A stretch of 64,000 nt of DNA from Methylobacillus gramineus (GCF_020532675.1 NZ_JAJAVE010000001.1:1054001-1118000); one strand, 5' to 3'. Numbered from the stretch's first letter, positions 11,401 to 21,073 are shown. The notes: a model not told the origin generated them from the sequence alone. Numbers and translations: made by a program.

Positions 11401-11588
11401 GCAATGCTAGCAGTTAAGGAAGCAAGCTCATCAGGGGTAGTTGAAAGTAGTTCAATTTCGGCGGAAAGCGGCTCGCCCAGTCCTGATGTAACAGTCAATC
11501 TACCTAGTCCGGCAGCCCCTGCAGCAACTGGCATCAATGCCAATAATACCGCGAGTGTAACCCCCTTTAATTTGGACTTGTGCACCAT
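8451..11588 (-). CDS. fimV: FimV/HubP-family polar hub protein
   Basis: A large inner-membrane, peptidoglycan-linked scaffold; FimV proteins support type IV pilus function and organise the cell pole. In order: a signal peptide (MVHKSKLKG then a hydrophobic stretch ending AAGAAG), the FimV N-terminal domain, a LysM motif at about 200-255 (YTTARGDTLSAIAQQ), a coiled coil at about 345-395, and a Pro/Ala/Glu-rich stretch. One transmembrane helix at about 470-490 (LAGGALVLLLGAWLFM) follows, then a very acidic repetitive cytoplasmic region, and finally the conserved C-terminal FimV domain (LVTAYMDMGDNEGARELL). The start is placed at ATG 11588, which has a GGGTGG ribosome site; ATG 11615 is possible. 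Length is about 1045 residues. Type IV pilus genes are not in the window. Confidence 0.93.
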   Translation of the reverse strand: MVHKSKLKGVTLAVLLALMPVAAGAAGLGRLTVTSGLGEPLSAEIELLSTTPDELASLTASIAPHEAYSVQGVERTALHGAIKVDVAKSANGTPVLKLTTRQAVSDPFLDMLIQVDWATGRLLREYTVLLDPPGYNNNQAQVYNGVQLPPAPVATPNSQAVAPAPANNANRNNPARNNTARKPAPAPIAAPAQPQPAAASYTTARGDTLSAIAQQNQVEGVSLDQMLVGLYRANEDAFAGNNMNRLKVGQILRVPTTNELQAISQQQASKEVRVQSSDWNAYRNRLAGLATESTASPDTSAQSASGRISAAATDKSAAADNAPRDVVKLSRSDAKGIKAEQDRVNALQEELTAKDKSLAEAADRTAMLEKQISDMQKLLAIKNQSLANLQNNTAVPPQEVKPADVPPPAPVPEGKPEAEVKPPAADEAAPAPEEPAAPETKKPPVVVPPAPAAAEPSLVDEIIGDDPLLPALAGGALVLLLGAWLFMRNKRKRELDSFEKGIQTSGGLKANTVFGNTAGATINTGDTSFLTDFSQNTGGMIDTHDVDPIAEAEVYMAYGRDAQAEEILKDAIVKEPQRHELHVKLLEIYAARHDTSAFETVAGEIYTTLGASDPIWAKVAEMGHKLEPENPLYTADRDAKPVTTLSAAPADGGKLSASDFSKADELDAGAAVSVAGAALAGATIANALDDADQQADDDLDAGLAFTAEPAFDTSSSSLPDLDFDFDPSSPAPDVSTALHEVSDADAELDMQDNAMDFSIDLPEPAAKSSLQLDIAELDAAIPDFDLPELSMPAFSAAEPDVPAFSVPEFETGEIQSAELEPALNPQVELDDLPEIDLPAIELPAPGTQADSLAADNELPSIDFDLPEISFGDNVVDAPGSQLDEPASSDFPSLDVADSVKQAEEGIEEITLESPVDQNDSVPHFNFDDIDLESGDSVQADTRASADEIALPEFDIDGPDDAPGSVADIDLSGISLDVADGQTGTESLDTGSSIEESADVDTKLDLVTAYMDMGDNEGARELLEEILQEGGPNQKQKAKTILDGLA

Positions 11589-11691
11589 TCCACCCTTATC
11601 AACTTTAAATAGCATTATTAAATTAACATCAATCAGTTACAGTTTCAAGCTGATATAAGACTTTACATTCTAATGCTAGTTGCAATGATGG

Positions 11692-12804
11692 TTAACCCTC
11701 GACCAGAATTCGCAGCATGCGGCGCAGTGGTTCCGCAGCACCCCACAATAACTGATCCCCTACAGTAAATGCAGACAGGTACTCATCCCCCATGCTCATT
11801 TTACGCAGGCGTCCCACCGGTGTATTCAGTGTGCCGGTCACCGCCGCAGGGCTTAATCTGGCAACAGTCACAGCACGCTGATTGGGAATGACTTCAGCCC
11901 AGTCATTCGCTTCGTCCAGCATGCTGTTGATTTCATCCAGGGGTACATTCTTCTTGAGCTTGATGGTGAGAGCCTGTGAATGGCAACGCATGGCGCCTAT
12001 ACGTACACAGAGACCATCAATCGGCACCGGGCTGGATTCGCGACCCAATATTTTGTTGGTCTCGGCCTGCCCTTTCCACTCTTCCTTGCTCTGACCGTTA
12101 CCCAGATCCTTGTCTATCCAAGGAATCAAACTACCAGCCAGCGGTGCAGCAAAGTTCTCAATGGGGAAACTGGTATCGCGCAATGTTTCTGCCACCTTGC
12201 GATCTATCTCAAGGATGGCGGATGCTGGGTCAGCCAGCAAACCCTCAACCCCGGCATGCACTACGCCCATTTGCTTGATCAGCTCGCGCATATTCTGCGC
12301 ACCTGCACCTGAGGCTGCCTGATAAGTCATGGAAGTTGCCCACTCCACCAGATCAGCCTTAAACAAGCCATTCAGCGCCATCAGCATAAGGGAAACCGTA
12401 CAGTTGCCCCCTATCCAGTTACGGCCACCGTTCACCAGTGAATGCTTGATCACATCGAGATTGACTGGATCCAGGATGATTACCGCATCCTGCTCCATGC
12501 GGAGTGTAGAGGCAGCATCAATCCAGTGGCCTGTCCAACCCACAGCACGCAGGCTAGGAAATATATCGGTGGTGTAATCACCCCCCTGACAGGACACAAT
12601 AATGTCCATGGCCTTCAGTTCGGCAATATTTTTAGCATCCTTCAAAGGTGGTGTATCACGCCCGATGTCCGGACCTGCTCCACCTGTTTGTGAAGTGGTA
12701 AAAAATACCGGCTCGATATCATCGAAATCGCGCTCATCACGCATGCGCTGCATGAGCACAGAGCCCACCATACCGCGCCAGCCGACAAAACCTACTCTAA
12801 ACAT
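11692..12804 (-). CDS. asd: Aspartate-semialdehyde dehydrogenase
   Basis: Reduces aspartyl phosphate to aspartate semialdehyde for lysine, threonine, methionine and cell-wall diaminopimelate. The 370-residue product opens with the NADP-binding pattern [18 protein letters not shown] and has the active-site cysteine in [14 protein letters not shown]. These are typical of the gammaproteobacterial-type Asd. The C-terminal dehydrogenase domain contains [11 protein letters not shown] with the substrate-binding Arg and the catalytic His region. It lies between leuB and fimV, the usual betaproteobacterial neighbourhood. Confidence 0.96.
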   Translation of the reverse strand: MFRVGFVGWRGMVGSVLMQRMRDERDFDDIEPVFFTTSQTGGAGPDIGRDTPPLKDAKNIAELKAMDIIVSCQGGDYTTDIFPSLRAVGWTGHWIDAASTLRMEQDAVIILDPVNLDVIKHSLVNGGRNWIGGNCTVSLMLMALNGLFKADLVEWATSMTYQAASGAGAQNMRELIKQMGVVHAGVEGLLADPASAILEIDRKVAETLRDTSFPIENFAAPLAGSLIPWIDKDLGNGQSKEEWKGQAETNKILGRESSPVPIDGLCVRIGAMRCHSQALTIKLKKNVPLDEINSMLDEANDWAEVIPNQRAVTVARLSPAAVTGTLNTPVGRLRKMSMGDEYLSAFTVGDQLLWGAAEPLRRMLRILVEG

Positions 12805-12850
12805 TATCTCGTCCTGATCTTTATATGATTGATATCAATCTGCTCAGTCA

Positions 12851-13906
12851 TTACAGCGCTGCCACGACAGCATCACCCATTTCACTACACTTGACCTTGC
12901 GTGTGCCTTCCGTCCAGATATCCGCTGTCCTATATCCATCAGCCAGCGCCTTCTTTACTGCATCTTCCACGCGCACTGCATTGACTTCATCATTGAAGGT
13001 GTAACGCAACATCATGGCCGCCGACAGAATGGTTGCCAGTGGATTGGCAATATCCTTGCCGGCAATGTCAGGCGCGGAGCCATGGCTAGGCTCATACATG
13101 CCCTTGTTGTGCTGATCCAGCGAAGCAGATGGCAACATGCCGATTGAGCCAGTCAGCATGGACGCTTCATCAGACAGAATATCACCAAAAATATTACCCG
13201 TAACCATCACGTCAAACTGCTTAGGGGCACGGATCAGTTGCATGGCGGCGTTATCCACATACATGTGGCTGAGCTCAACCTCAGGGTATTCCTTGGCTAC
13301 TTCTATCATGACCTGGCGCCATAATTCAGTTGTTTCCAGCACATTGGCTTTATCAACGGAACAGATTTTTTTGTTGCGCTTCATCGCGATACTGAAAGCC
13401 ACATGGGCAATGCGGCGAATTTCAGACTCACTGTAGCGCATCGTGTTGATACCCTCGCGCTCGCCATTTTCCAGCGTGGTAATACCACGCGGTTGGCCGA
13501 AATAAATATCACCAGTCAGTTCACGCACAATCATGATATCCAGCCCTGCCACTACTTCAGGCTTGAGGGTAGATGCGGAAGCGAGTTCTGGGTAAAGCAG
13601 TGCCGGACGCAGGTTTGCAAACAGGTTCAACTCTTTACGGATGCGCAACAAGCCACGTTCCGGGCGCTGGTCACGAGGCAGTGTGTCATATTTCCAATCG
13701 CCCACTGCGCCCAACAGGACAGCATCTGATTCTTGAGCCAATTTCAATGTTGCCGCTGGCAACGGATCCCCTGCTGCTTCATAGCCTGCGCCACCAATCG
13801 GGGCTTCCTGCAACTCAAGGTTAATATTCAGGGCATGCAGCACCTTGACCGCTTGCGCAACAATTTCAGGACCAATACCGTCCCCCGGCAACACTGCTAT
13901 CTTCAT
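12851..13906 (-). CDS. leuB: 3-isopropylmalate dehydrogenase
   Basis: Oxidatively decarboxylates 3-isopropylmalate to 2-ketoisocaproate with NAD in leucine synthesis. The 351-residue product shows the isocitrate/isopropylmalate dehydrogenase signature [17 protein letters not shown], the substrate arginines in [16 protein letters not shown] and the catalytic region [11 protein letters not shown]. It follows leuD by 30 bp and is probably cotranscribed with leuC, the entericidin gene and leuD. Confidence 0.97.
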   Translation of the reverse strand: MKIAVLPGDGIGPEIVAQAVKVLHALNINLELQEAPIGGAGYEAAGDPLPAATLKLAQESDAVLLGAVGDWKYDTLPRDQRPERGLLRIRKELNLFANLRPALLYPELASASTLKPEVVAGLDIMIVRELTGDIYFGQPRGITTLENGEREGINTMRYSESEIRRIAHVAFSIAMKRNKKICSVDKANVLETTELWRQVMIEVAKEYPEVELSHMYVDNAAMQLIRAPKQFDVMVTGNIFGDILSDEASMLTGSIGMLPSASLDQHNKGMYEPSHGSAPDIAGKDIANPLATILSAAMMLRYTFNDEVNAVRVEDAVKKALADGYRTADIWTEGTRKVKCSEMGDAVVAAL

Positions 13907-13936
13907 AAAGGAATTTCCAGATTTTTTATTGAATAA

Positions 13937-14575
13937 TTAATTGAACAGCCAAGGCTGGACTTGTTTGTACTTTTCTTCAAATGCCTTGATTTCATCCACA
14001 TGCTGCAAGGTCAGGCCAATATCATCAAGGCCATTCAACAGGCAATGCTTGCGAAAGGTATCCACCTCAAACGCATAGGATTGAGCATCCGGGGTAGAGA
14101 TAGTCTGTGCTTCCAGATCAATGGTCAGTTTGTAACCTACGCTGGACTCCACCGCATTGAACAGGGAGTCAACGATGTCAGCTGACAAAATGATAGGCAG
14201 AATGCCGTTCTTGAAACAGTTATTGAAAAAGATATCGGCATAGCTGGGCGCGATAATGGCGCGGAAGCCAAAATCCAGCAAGGCCCAAGGCGCATGCTCG
14301 CGGCTGGAACCGCAACCGAAGTTCTCGCGCGCCAACAACACACTGGCACCTTGATAACGTACCTGGTTAAGCGAAAAATCCGGATTCAGCGGGCGCTGGC
14401 TGTTATCCATGCCAGGCTCACCATGATCAAGATAACGCCATTCATCGAACGCATTAGGGCCAAAACCCGCGCGCTTGATAGACTTGAGGAACTGCTTCGG
14501 GATAATGGCATCAGTATCGACATTGGCCCGATCCAGTGGCACTACTAATCCGTTCAATTGAGTAAATGCTTGCAT
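13937..14575 (-). CDS. leuD: 3-isopropylmalate dehydratase small subunit
   Basis: The small subunit of isopropylmalate isomerase. The 212-residue product has the aconitase-C swivelling domain with [15 protein letters not shown], the loop that closes over the substrate, and [17 protein letters not shown] near the start. The large subunit leuC is 145 bp upstream, with only a small lipoprotein gene between them. Confidence 0.97.
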   Translation of the reverse strand: MQAFTQLNGLVVPLDRANVDTDAIIPKQFLKSIKRAGFGPNAFDEWRYLDHGEPGMDNSQRPLNPDFSLNQVRYQGASVLLARENFGCGSSREHAPWALLDFGFRAIIAPSYADIFFNNCFKNGILPIILSADIVDSLFNAVESSVGYKLTIDLEAQTISTPDAQSYAFEVDTFRKHCLLNGLDDIGLTLQHVDEIKAFEEKYKQVQPWLFN

Positions 14576-14585
14576 AATATTCTAA

Positions 14586-14708
14586 CTATTTGGTTGATCT
14601 TTGAAGGGCTTCGCCAGCTTTTTCAATATCCTTGCCGACGCCATGTACTGTATTACAGGCTGTCAAAGAGAGTAGCGCCAGCACTGTGATTGCCATCATG
14701 TACTTCAT
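14586..14708 (-). CDS. Entericidin A/B-family small lipoprotein
   Basis: A 40-residue lipoprotein, too short for most gene callers. It has a basic start (MKYMM), a hydrophobic signal and the lipobox LTAC with the lipidated cysteine at residue 18. A short mature part follows containing the entericidin-like pattern GVGKDIEKAG. AAAGGGGGTGAGC before the ATG gives a good ribosome site. Entericidin-type genes between leuC and leuD are common in betaproteobacteria, which supports the call. The cell function is uncertain; the founding EcnA/EcnB pair in E. coli was described as an antidote/toxin lipoprotein pair, and no partner is visible here. Confidence 0.85.
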   Translation of the reverse strand: MKYMMAITVLALLSLTACNTVHGVGKDIEKAGEALQRSTK

Positions 14709-14719
14709 GCTCACCCCCT

Positions 14720-16126
14720 TTAATTCAACAGCAGGCGTACATCAACGAAGTGGCCTGCTACAGCCGCTGCCGCTGCCATTTCCGGACTCACCAAGTGAGT
14801 ACGTCCGCCTGGCCCCTGGCGACCTTCAAAGTTACGGTTAGAGGTAGAAGCACAGCGTTCGCCCGGTTCCAGCCTGTCTGCATTCATGGCCAAACACATC
14901 GAACAACCTGGTTCCCGCCATTCAAAACCAGCATCCTTGAATATCTTGTCCAAGCCTTCCTGCTCGGCTTGCGCTTTCACGAGCCCCGAACCTGGCACCA
15001 CCATCGCCAACTTCACATTCGCAGCAACATGCTTGCCCTTAGCCACCGCCGCCGCCGCACGCAGATCCTCAATCCGTGAATTGGTACACGAACCAATAAA
15101 CACTTTATCGATATTGATCTGGTCCATGGGCGTATTCGCCTCCAAGCCCATGTACTGCAGTGCACGTTCAATGCCGCCGCGCTTGGTCGGGTCAGATTCA
15201 TTCGCAGGGTCCGGCACAGCACCATTGATAGCTGTCACCATCTCTGGCGAGGTACCCCAGGTCACCTGCGGCTCAATGGCTTCGGCACTGAGCTCAACCA
15301 CCGAGTCAAACCTGGCACCTTCATCACTATGTAATGTGCTCCAGTAAGCGACTGCCGCATCCCACTGCTCTGGCCGGGGCGCATAAGGACGCCCCTTGAC
15401 ATAGTTCATGGTTGTTTCATCAACTGCCACCATGCCCGCACGCGCACCCGCTTCAATCGCCATATTACATAGCGTCATACGTCCTTCCATGCTCAAAGCG
15501 CGGATGGCTGAACCAGCAAATTCGACTGCATACCCGGTACCACCGGCAGTACCGATTTTGCCTATGATCGCCAGCGCAATATCCTTGGCTGTCACCCCAT
15601 GACCCAGCTTGCCTTCAACGCGTACCTGCATGGCCTTGGATTTTTTCTGTACCAGACACTGCGTTGCCATGACGTGCTCAACTTCCGATGTACCAATCCC
15701 ATGGGCCAATGCACCAAAAGCACCGTGTGTACTGGTGTGAGAGTCGCCGCAGACCACCGTCATGCCAGGCAAGGTAGCGCCTTGCTCCGGGCCCATGACA
15801 TGCACGATCCCCTGACGGGCATCGCCCATCTTGAATTCAGTCACACCAAAATCATTACAGTTCTGCTCCAGCGTTTCCACTTGCAAGCGAGAAATCGGGT
15901 CGGCAATCCCCTGGCTACGATCAGTGGTGGGCACATTGTGATCGGGCACCGCCAGCATGGAGTTAATACGCCAAACCTTGCGATCAGCCAGCCGCAGTCC
16001 TTCAAACGCCTGCGGGCTAGTGACTTCATGCACCAAATGACGGTCGATATAAATCAGCGCGGTGCCGTTTTCTTCGCGCACCACATGGGAGTCAAATAAT
16101 TTGTCGTAAAGCGTTCTTGCTGACAT
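14720..16126 (-). CDS. leuC: 3-isopropylmalate dehydratase large subunit
   Basis: Carries the 4Fe-4S cluster of isopropylmalate isomerase. The 468-residue product has the aconitase motifs [33 protein letters not shown] (first cluster cysteine) and [11 protein letters not shown] (the CxxC pair). Its length is normal. It heads the leuC-entericidin-leuD-leuB-asd group. The 60 bp upstream, to yajQ, contain no Leu-rich leader peptide or terminator hairpin, so leucine attenuation is not apparent here. Confidence 0.97.
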   Translation of the reverse strand: MSARTLYDKLFDSHVVREENGTALIYIDRHLVHEVTSPQAFEGLRLADRKVWRINSMLAVPDHNVPTTDRSQGIADPISRLQVETLEQNCNDFGVTEFKMGDARQGIVHVMGPEQGATLPGMTVVCGDSHTSTHGAFGALAHGIGTSEVEHVMATQCLVQKKSKAMQVRVEGKLGHGVTAKDIALAIIGKIGTAGGTGYAVEFAGSAIRALSMEGRMTLCNMAIEAGARAGMVAVDETTMNYVKGRPYAPRPEQWDAAVAYWSTLHSDEGARFDSVVELSAEAIEPQVTWGTSPEMVTAINGAVPDPANESDPTKRGGIERALQYMGLEANTPMDQINIDKVFIGSCTNSRIEDLRAAAAVAKGKHVAANVKLAMVVPGSGLVKAQAEQEGLDKIFKDAGFEWREPGCSMCLAMNADRLEPGERCASTSNRNFEGRQGPGGRTHLVSPEMAAAAAVAGHFVDVRLLLN

Positions 16127-16186
16127 AGGGTCTTTCTAACAATCCAACTTCTACAATGCTTTTAACGTTTCATCTAGCAAAACGGT

Positions 16187-16681
16187 TTAATCACGAAAAT
16201 TGCCAAATTGCAGCGGAAAATCCGTGACAGATTTCTTCACAAAAGCAATGGCATCTTGCAGCACATCACGCTTGGCACCTGCCACACGCACTTCATCACC
16301 CTGAATGCTGGCCTGCACCTTGAGACCGCCATCCTTGAGCAGTTTGACGATTTTCTTTGCCAGCTCGGTGTCTATGCCTGCCTTGATCTTCAATACCTGC
16401 TTTACCTTGTTACCGGAAATTTTCTGCACATCCTGATGATCAAGCCGCTTGGCACTATCGGCTTCCTTTTTTTCCATGGCAGGCAGCAGAATGGCCTTGA
16501 TCTGGTCCAATTGAAAATCTGAATCCCCATGCAATGTCAGCAGGTTGTCTTTTTCATTCAGCTCAACAGCCGCACTACTGCCCTTGAAATCATAGCGATT
16601 GTCGATAGTACGGCTAGTGACATCCACTGCGTTTTTCAACGCAACCATATCCACTTCTGAAGAAATATCAAATGAAGGCAT
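16187..16681 (-). CDS. YajQ-family nucleotide-binding protein
   Basis: A 164-residue YajQ/UPF0234 protein beginning MPSFDISSEVDMVALKNAV and containing IDNRYDFKGSSAAVEL, both strongly conserved. Members are two-lobed ferredoxin-like proteins. Some, such as those of Xanthomonas, bind cyclic di-GMP and modulate transcription; others were first described as binding tRNA or GTP. It is transcribed in the same direction as leuC, 60 bp away, and may be cotranscribed. The specific role in this organism cannot be read from sequence. Confidence 0.93.
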   Translation of the reverse strand: MPSFDISSEVDMVALKNAVDVTSRTIDNRYDFKGSSAAVELNEKDNLLTLHGDSDFQLDQIKAILLPAMEKKEADSAKRLDHQDVQKISGNKVKQVLKIKAGIDTELAKKIVKLLKDGGLKVQASIQGDEVRVAGAKRDVLQDAIAFVKKSVTDFPLQFGNFRD

Positions 16682-16858
16682 CGTTAGTTCTTCCTTTCAA
16701 TTCGTCTCACCCATGATAAAGCGGGCAACAATCCAGCGATGACCGGACTGGTAATCTACATCCTGGAATTTAAAAACGCACCGCCATCCTGCTTGCGCTG
16801 CGTGTTCTCTCTTGCATTATTCAATCACAGACATGAAGCATGCCCATGAATAAAAGGC

Positions 16859-17176
16859 TTACTCAAAATGACAGACGTAATCCAGTGTTTCTGTGGTTTC
16901 GATATCAAAGCTGGAGTTACCTGGTACAGTAAATTTCTCACCAGCCTGGTAGGTATGCCATTCAGTTTCGCCTTGCAAACGCACCTTGCAAACACCCCCA
17001 TTGATTTCCATCAACTCGGGGGAGCCGGTGTTGAATGTCAAGCTGCTAGGGAAAATCACACCCACGGTTGCACGCGTGCCATTCTGGAATAAGACGGTGT
17101 GACTGATACACTTACCGTCGAAATAGATATTTGCTTTTTTCTTGACGCTGACATGATCAAACTGGGCCACAATCAA
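16859..17176 (-). CDS. ppnP: Pyrimidine/purine nucleoside phosphorylase PpnP
   Basis: A 105-residue single-domain cupin of the DUF1255 family. The E. coli member cleaves a broad range of nucleosides with phosphate. Diagnostic segments are [34 protein letters not shown] and the C-terminal [15 protein letters not shown]. It is the usual length for the family. It lies downstream of argG with 58 bp between, and upstream of yajQ with 177 bp that hold no recognisable gene. Confidence 0.92.
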   Translation of the reverse strand: MIVAQFDHVSVKKKANIYFDGKCISHTVLFQNGTRATVGVIFPSSLTFNTGSPELMEINGGVCKVRLQGETEWHTYQAGEKFTVPGNSSFDIETTETLDYVCHFE

Positions 17177-17234
17177 TCTCCTGAAATCTCGTTATGTTCT
17201 TGTATTGTATTAAAGCGCTTGGCGCACTTCCATC

Positions 17235-18455
17235 TTACTTCTTGTTACGCAAATTGCCTGCAATTCTCATTCGCAGGGCATTCAGCTTGATAAAGCCACC
17301 GGCATCCCGATGGTCGTAAGCACCGGCATCATCCTCAAAGGTGGCAATCGTTGAATCAAACAGTGAGTCTGTTTTGGAATCACGGCCAATCACAATCACA
17401 TTGCCCTTGTACAGCTTCAGCCTGACCCAGCCGTTTACTGTCTGCTGGGTATGATCAATCAGCGTCTGCAGCGTCTCGCGCTCTGGACTCCACCAGTAAC
17501 CGTTGTAGATCATGCTGGCGTAACGTGGCATGAGGTCATCCTTCAGGTGGGCGACTTCACGATCCAGCGTAATAGACTCGATCGCACGGTGCGCCTTGAG
17601 CAGGATGGTGCCACCCGGAGTTTCATAACATCCACGCGACTTCATGCCAACGTAGCGATTTTCCACCAAGTCGAGTCGACCTATCCCATGTTTGCCACCC
17701 AGACGATTCAACTCAGCGAGCAACTCATGCGGTTTAAGCACCTTGCCATTTAAAGAGATGGGGTCACCATGGCGATATTCAATATCCAGATACTCTGCCT
17801 CATCCGGCGCTTTTTCTGGTGACACGGTCCAGCGCCACATATCTTCCTCGGCCTCGGCAGCCGGATTTTCCAGATGACGACCTTCATAGGAAATATGCAG
17901 CAAGTTAGCATCCATGCTGTATGGGCTACCACCCTGCTTATGCTTCATTTCCACAGGGATCGCATGTTGCTCGGCATAAGCCAGCAGCTTTTCACGGCTC
18001 AACAAATCCCACTCGCGCCAGGGCGCGATGATCTTGATATTGGAGTCAAGCGCATAGGCACCCAACTCAAAACGTACCTGGTCATTGCCTTTACCGGTGG
18101 CGCCATGGGAGATGGCATCTGCTTTGGTTTCGTGGGCAATTTCGATCAGACGCTTGGCAATCAATGGACGTGCAATTGAAGTGCCAAGCAAGTATTCGCC
18201 CTCATACACGGTATTGGCACGAAACATAGGGAAGACGAAATCGCGGACAAACTCTTCACGCAGGTCATCAATATAGATTTCATTGACGCCAAATTTTTTG
18301 GCTTTCTCACGTGCAGGCTCCAGCTCTTCACCCTGGCCAATATCGGCGGTAAAGGTTACCACTTCACACTGATAAACATCCTGCAACCATTTCAGGATCA
18401 CGGAAGTATCAAGGCCACCGGAGTAAGCCAATACGACTTTTTTCACATCACTCAT
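17235..18455 (-). CDS. argG: Argininosuccinate synthase
   Basis: Joins citrulline and aspartate with ATP to give argininosuccinate. The 406-residue product starts with the PP-loop [18 protein letters not shown] and contains [15 protein letters not shown] and the substrate contacts in [15 protein letters not shown]. It is the short, standard bacterial form. It is the third gene of argD-argF-argG: argF ends 29 bp upstream. The putative leader attenuator in front of argD would control all three if they form one transcript. Confidence 0.97.
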   Translation of the reverse strand: MSDVKKVVLAYSGGLDTSVILKWLQDVYQCEVVTFTADIGQGEELEPAREKAKKFGVNEIYIDDLREEFVRDFVFPMFRANTVYEGEYLLGTSIARPLIAKRLIEIAHETKADAISHGATGKGNDQVRFELGAYALDSNIKIIAPWREWDLLSREKLLAYAEQHAIPVEMKHKQGGSPYSMDANLLHISYEGRHLENPAAEAEEDMWRWTVSPEKAPDEAEYLDIEYRHGDPISLNGKVLKPHELLAELNRLGGKHGIGRLDLVENRYVGMKSRGCYETPGGTILLKAHRAIESITLDREVAHLKDDLMPRYASMIYNGYWWSPERETLQTLIDHTQQTVNGWVRLKLYKGNVIVIGRDSKTDSLFDSTIATFEDDAGAYDHRDAGGFIKLNALRMRIAGNLRNKK

Positions 18456-18484
18456 TTAGCTATTTCTTTCTCTATAAACCCAGT

Positions 18485-19414
18485 TCAATACTGCTGGTCA
18501 AGTACCTTGCCCAACAGCAGATATTCCATCAACGCCTTCTGTACATGCAGGCGATTTTCTGCCTCATCCCATACCACGGACTGCGGACCATCAATGACGT
18601 CTGCAGCCACCTCCTCACCACGGTGTGCAGGCAGACAGTGCATAAACAGTGAATCCTTGCCAGCAATGCGCATCATGTCTACATCCACCTGCCAATCCTG
18701 GAAGTCGCGGCGACGCTCTTCGTTCTCTGCCTCAAACCCCATTGAAGTCCACACATCAGTGGTGACAAGATCAGCGTCTCGCGCAGCCTCCATTGGGTCT
18801 TCAAATTCTTCGTAGTGGTCGGTGCCATAAAGGTTGGCACGCTCAGGCTCCACTTCGTAACCTGGCGGGGTAGATACATGCACATTGAAATCAAACACTT
18901 CTGCTGCCTGCAACCAGGTATTGCAGACATTATTGGAGTCGCCGATCCAGGCAACTGTCTTACCCTTGATCGGACCTCTGTGCTCAATAAAGGTATAGAT
19001 ATCCGCCAGTATCTGGCATGGGTGATACTCATTGGTCAGGCCATTGATCACTGGAACACGTGAATTCGCGGCAAAACGCTCAATGATTTCCTGCTCAAAG
19101 GTACGGATCATAACAATATCGCTCATGCGCGAAATCACCTGGGCCGCATCTTCCACCGGCTCACCGCGGCCCAATTGGGAGTCACGGGTATTCAGGTAAA
19201 TTGCCGAGCCGCCCAGTTGCTGCATGCCTGCCTCAAAAGAAAGACGGGTACGGGTGCTGGCCTTCTCAAAAATCATCACCAGCGTACGATCAGTTAAGGG
19301 CCAGTATTGCTGATAGCTCTTGAACTGTTCCTTGATCCAGCGAGTACGCTCAAAAATATGATTGAGCTCATCACCGGTCAGATCGTTTAATTGTAAAAAA
19401 TGTTTGATTGCCAT
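18485..19414 (-). CDS. argF: Ornithine carbamoyltransferase
   Basis: Makes citrulline from ornithine and carbamoyl phosphate. The 309-residue product has the carbamoyl-phosphate loop STRTRLSFEAGM, the IGDSNNV ornithine-domain motif and the C-terminal HCLPAHRGEEV with the reactive cysteine. It begins 18 bp after argD and ends 29 bp before argG, consistent with an operon. Confidence 0.97.
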   Translation of the reverse strand: MAIKHFLQLNDLTGDELNHIFERTRWIKEQFKSYQQYWPLTDRTLVMIFEKASTRTRLSFEAGMQQLGGSAIYLNTRDSQLGRGEPVEDAAQVISRMSDIVMIRTFEQEIIERFAANSRVPVINGLTNEYHPCQILADIYTFIEHRGPIKGKTVAWIGDSNNVCNTWLQAAEVFDFNVHVSTPPGYEVEPERANLYGTDHYEEFEDPMEAARDADLVTTDVWTSMGFEAENEERRRDFQDWQVDVDMMRIAGKDSLFMHCLPAHRGEEVAADVIDGPQSVVWDEAENRLHVQKALMEYLLLGKVLDQQY

Positions 19415-19432
19415 AATTGTATGGTTCCGGCC

Positions 19433-20614
19433 TTAATGGGCGAGGAACTTCTTGATTAAAGGAGTCAGGATATCCACTACCTGCTGGGCCTCCTGCTGGT
19501 TCATGACCAACGGGGGCAACAAGCGGATTACCTTGTCAGCAGTGACGTTGATCAATAGCCTGGCTTCGAGCGCCTGCTTCACCAGCTCCACGCATGGACG
19601 ATCCAGCTCTATGCCTATCATCAAGCCAGCATTGCGGATGGTGGCAACGCCAGCCACCCCTTTCAACTCCGTGGCAAAGGCCTCACGTATCCAGTTGCCC
19701 AGCTGCTCGGCATGTGCCAACAAACCTTGCTGCTCAATGATATTGAGCGTAGCCAGGCCAGCCGCAGAAGCCAGTGGATTGCCGCCAAAAGTAGAGCCGT
19801 GCTTGCCATAGGTAAATACTTCAGCAGCAGCACCATGCGCCAGGCAGGCGCCAATTGGCACACCTGAACCCAGGCCCTTGGCCAAGGTCATGACATCCGG
19901 CACCACCTGGGTATGCTGGAAGGCAAACCAGGTGCCAGTCCGTGCTACACCACTCTGCACCTCATCCAGCATCAGCAGCCATCCGTTATCATCACAAAGC
20001 TGACGCAATCCTTGCAGATAAGCAGCAATGTCTTTGGGCACATTGATACCGCCTTCACCCTGAATCGGCTCCAGCAATACCGCCACTACATTGGGGTTAT
20101 GTGCAGAGACCTGGCGCACTGCCTCCAGGTCATCAAATGGCACCCTGATAAAACCGCTGACCAGAGGCTCAAAACCGGCTTGTGTCTTGCGGTTTCCAGT
20201 AGCAGACAATGTTGCCAATGTACGCCCGTGAAATGCCCTTTCCATCACAATGATTTCAGGATTCTCCACGCCCTTCTGATGGCCAAACAAGCGCGCCAAC
20301 TTGATGGCAGCCTCATTGGCCTCACAGCCGGAGTTACAGAGAAACACTTTATCCATGCCGGACACTTCACACAGCTTGTCAGCCAGGCTGGACTGCTCGG
20401 CAATGCCGTAGACATTGGAAACATGGATCAGGCGGCCAGCTTGCTCACTGATCGCAGCCACCAAGTCAGGATGTGCGTGGCCCAGACCATTCACAGCAAT
20501 CCCGGCCAACGCATCCAGGTAACGATTTCCTTCTTTATCCCAGAGCCATACACCTTCGCCTTTGGCAAAGGTAACAGGTTGACGGGCATAGGTATTCATC
20601 AAGTGTTCGGACAT
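19433..20614 (-). CDS. argD: Acetylornithine aminotransferase
   Basis: A PLP-dependent class III aminotransferase acting on N-acetylornithine; such enzymes often also act on succinyl-diaminopimelate in lysine synthesis. The 393-residue product has the diagnostic LMLDEVQSGVARTG and the PLP lysine in MTLAKGLGSGVPIGA. The start ATG at 20614 is 49 bases after the hairpin of a strong terminator-like structure (20663-20686), which in turn follows a short Arg-containing reading frame. That arrangement suggests that transcription into argD is regulated. Confidence 0.96.
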   Translation of the reverse strand: MSEHLMNTYARQPVTFAKGEGVWLWDKEGNRYLDALAGIAVNGLGHAHPDLVAAISEQAGRLIHVSNVYGIAEQSSLADKLCEVSGMDKVFLCNSGCEANEAAIKLARLFGHQKGVENPEIIVMERAFHGRTLATLSATGNRKTQAGFEPLVSGFIRVPFDDLEAVRQVSAHNPNVVAVLLEPIQGEGGINVPKDIAAYLQGLRQLCDDNGWLLMLDEVQSGVARTGTWFAFQHTQVVPDVMTLAKGLGSGVPIGACLAHGAAAEVFTYGKHGSTFGGNPLASAAGLATLNIIEQQGLLAHAEQLGNWIREAFATELKGVAGVATIRNAGLMIGIELDRPCVELVKQALEARLLINVTADKVIRLLPPLVMNQQEAQQVVDILTPLIKKFLAH

Positions 20615-20662
20615 TTGCAGTATTCAGTCTCAAAGATTAGGTCGAGTAAAGCTTAAAAACAA

Positions 20663-20686
20663 AAACGGCGGCACCAGCCGCCGTTT
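20663..20686 (-). terminator. Terminator hairpin in the argD leader (candidate attenuator)
   Basis: On the minus strand a perfect 10-bp stem, AAACGGCGGC with GCCGCCGTTT, closes a TGGT loop and runs into TTTTTGTTTTT. It lies 49 bases before the argD start, in the same direction, so it would stop transcription before the arg genes unless overridden. Its left arm (ACGGCGG, 20678-20684) is also exactly complementary to CCGCCGT at 20697-20703, just after the leader peptide stop. That gives a competing 7-bp antiterminator with a 12-base loop. Confidence 0.75.
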
Positions 20687-20696
20687 ACAGCATTTT

Positions 20697-20768
20697 ACGG
20701 CGGGTTCAGTACGCAATAATGGCGCGTTTGCGCAGCAGTCGAATGGCTGTCAGCGTCGCCAGATTCAT
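20697..20768 (-). promoter_or_regulatory. Putative arginine leader peptide and antiterminator
   Basis: A 20-codon reading frame (ATG 20768 to TGA 20706) begins MNLATLTAIRLL and continues with an Arg-Lys-Arg cluster. Arginines fall at codons 10, 13 and 15 (CGA, CGC, CGC). AAAGAGA lies a few bases before the ATG. Directly after the stop comes CCGCCGT (20703-20697), which can pair with the left arm of the downstream terminator. A ribosome reaching the stop would cover this segment and let the terminator form. A ribosome stalled at the Arg codons would leave it free to form the antiterminator. The geometry is seen in the sequence; the regulation is inferred. The frame can be extended upstream to 20921, but the N-terminal extension resembles no known protein. 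Confidence 0.5.
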
Positions 20769-21073
20769 ATTCTCTTTGCGTATTGTCATCATGTGTACCC
20801 ACCAGTTTAGAATCCAAAAGCACCTCAGCGAGACGCCCCATACACTTTGCCAAACAAGCCTTGACTGCTTGTCCAGCCAAGCTAAAAAACCTTGTACATC
20901 AAGGGGTCGAGAGTAGCGCAATTCCTGCTTTTAGGCAAGAATTCAGCATATTTTTGCTACAAGAAAACAGGACAAAACTTAACCTTAGTATAGCAACGGG
21001 TTTTAAAAATACGGAGTTTCGGGCAGAATTCAATGTTGGCTTAATTTAACGCACCAGATCCAACCTCACCACT
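20769..21073. other. Intergenic region between arg leader and Rieske gene
   Basis: About 305 bases between the divergent arg leader and the Rieske oxygenase gene. It must hold promoters for both directions. No clear consensus pair stands out for either strand, and no conserved protein-coding frame was recognised in it. Confidence 0.5.

Noticed and set aside
16127-16186. Possible leucine attenuator before leuC
   Set aside because: No Leu-rich short frame and no terminator hairpin in the 60 bp upstream.
20706-20921. 71-codon minus-strand frame upstream of argD taken as a full gene
   Set aside because: The N-terminal part resembles no protein and has no ribosome site. Only the last 20 codons have the ATG, Arg codons and terminator layout, so the segment is treated as a leader.
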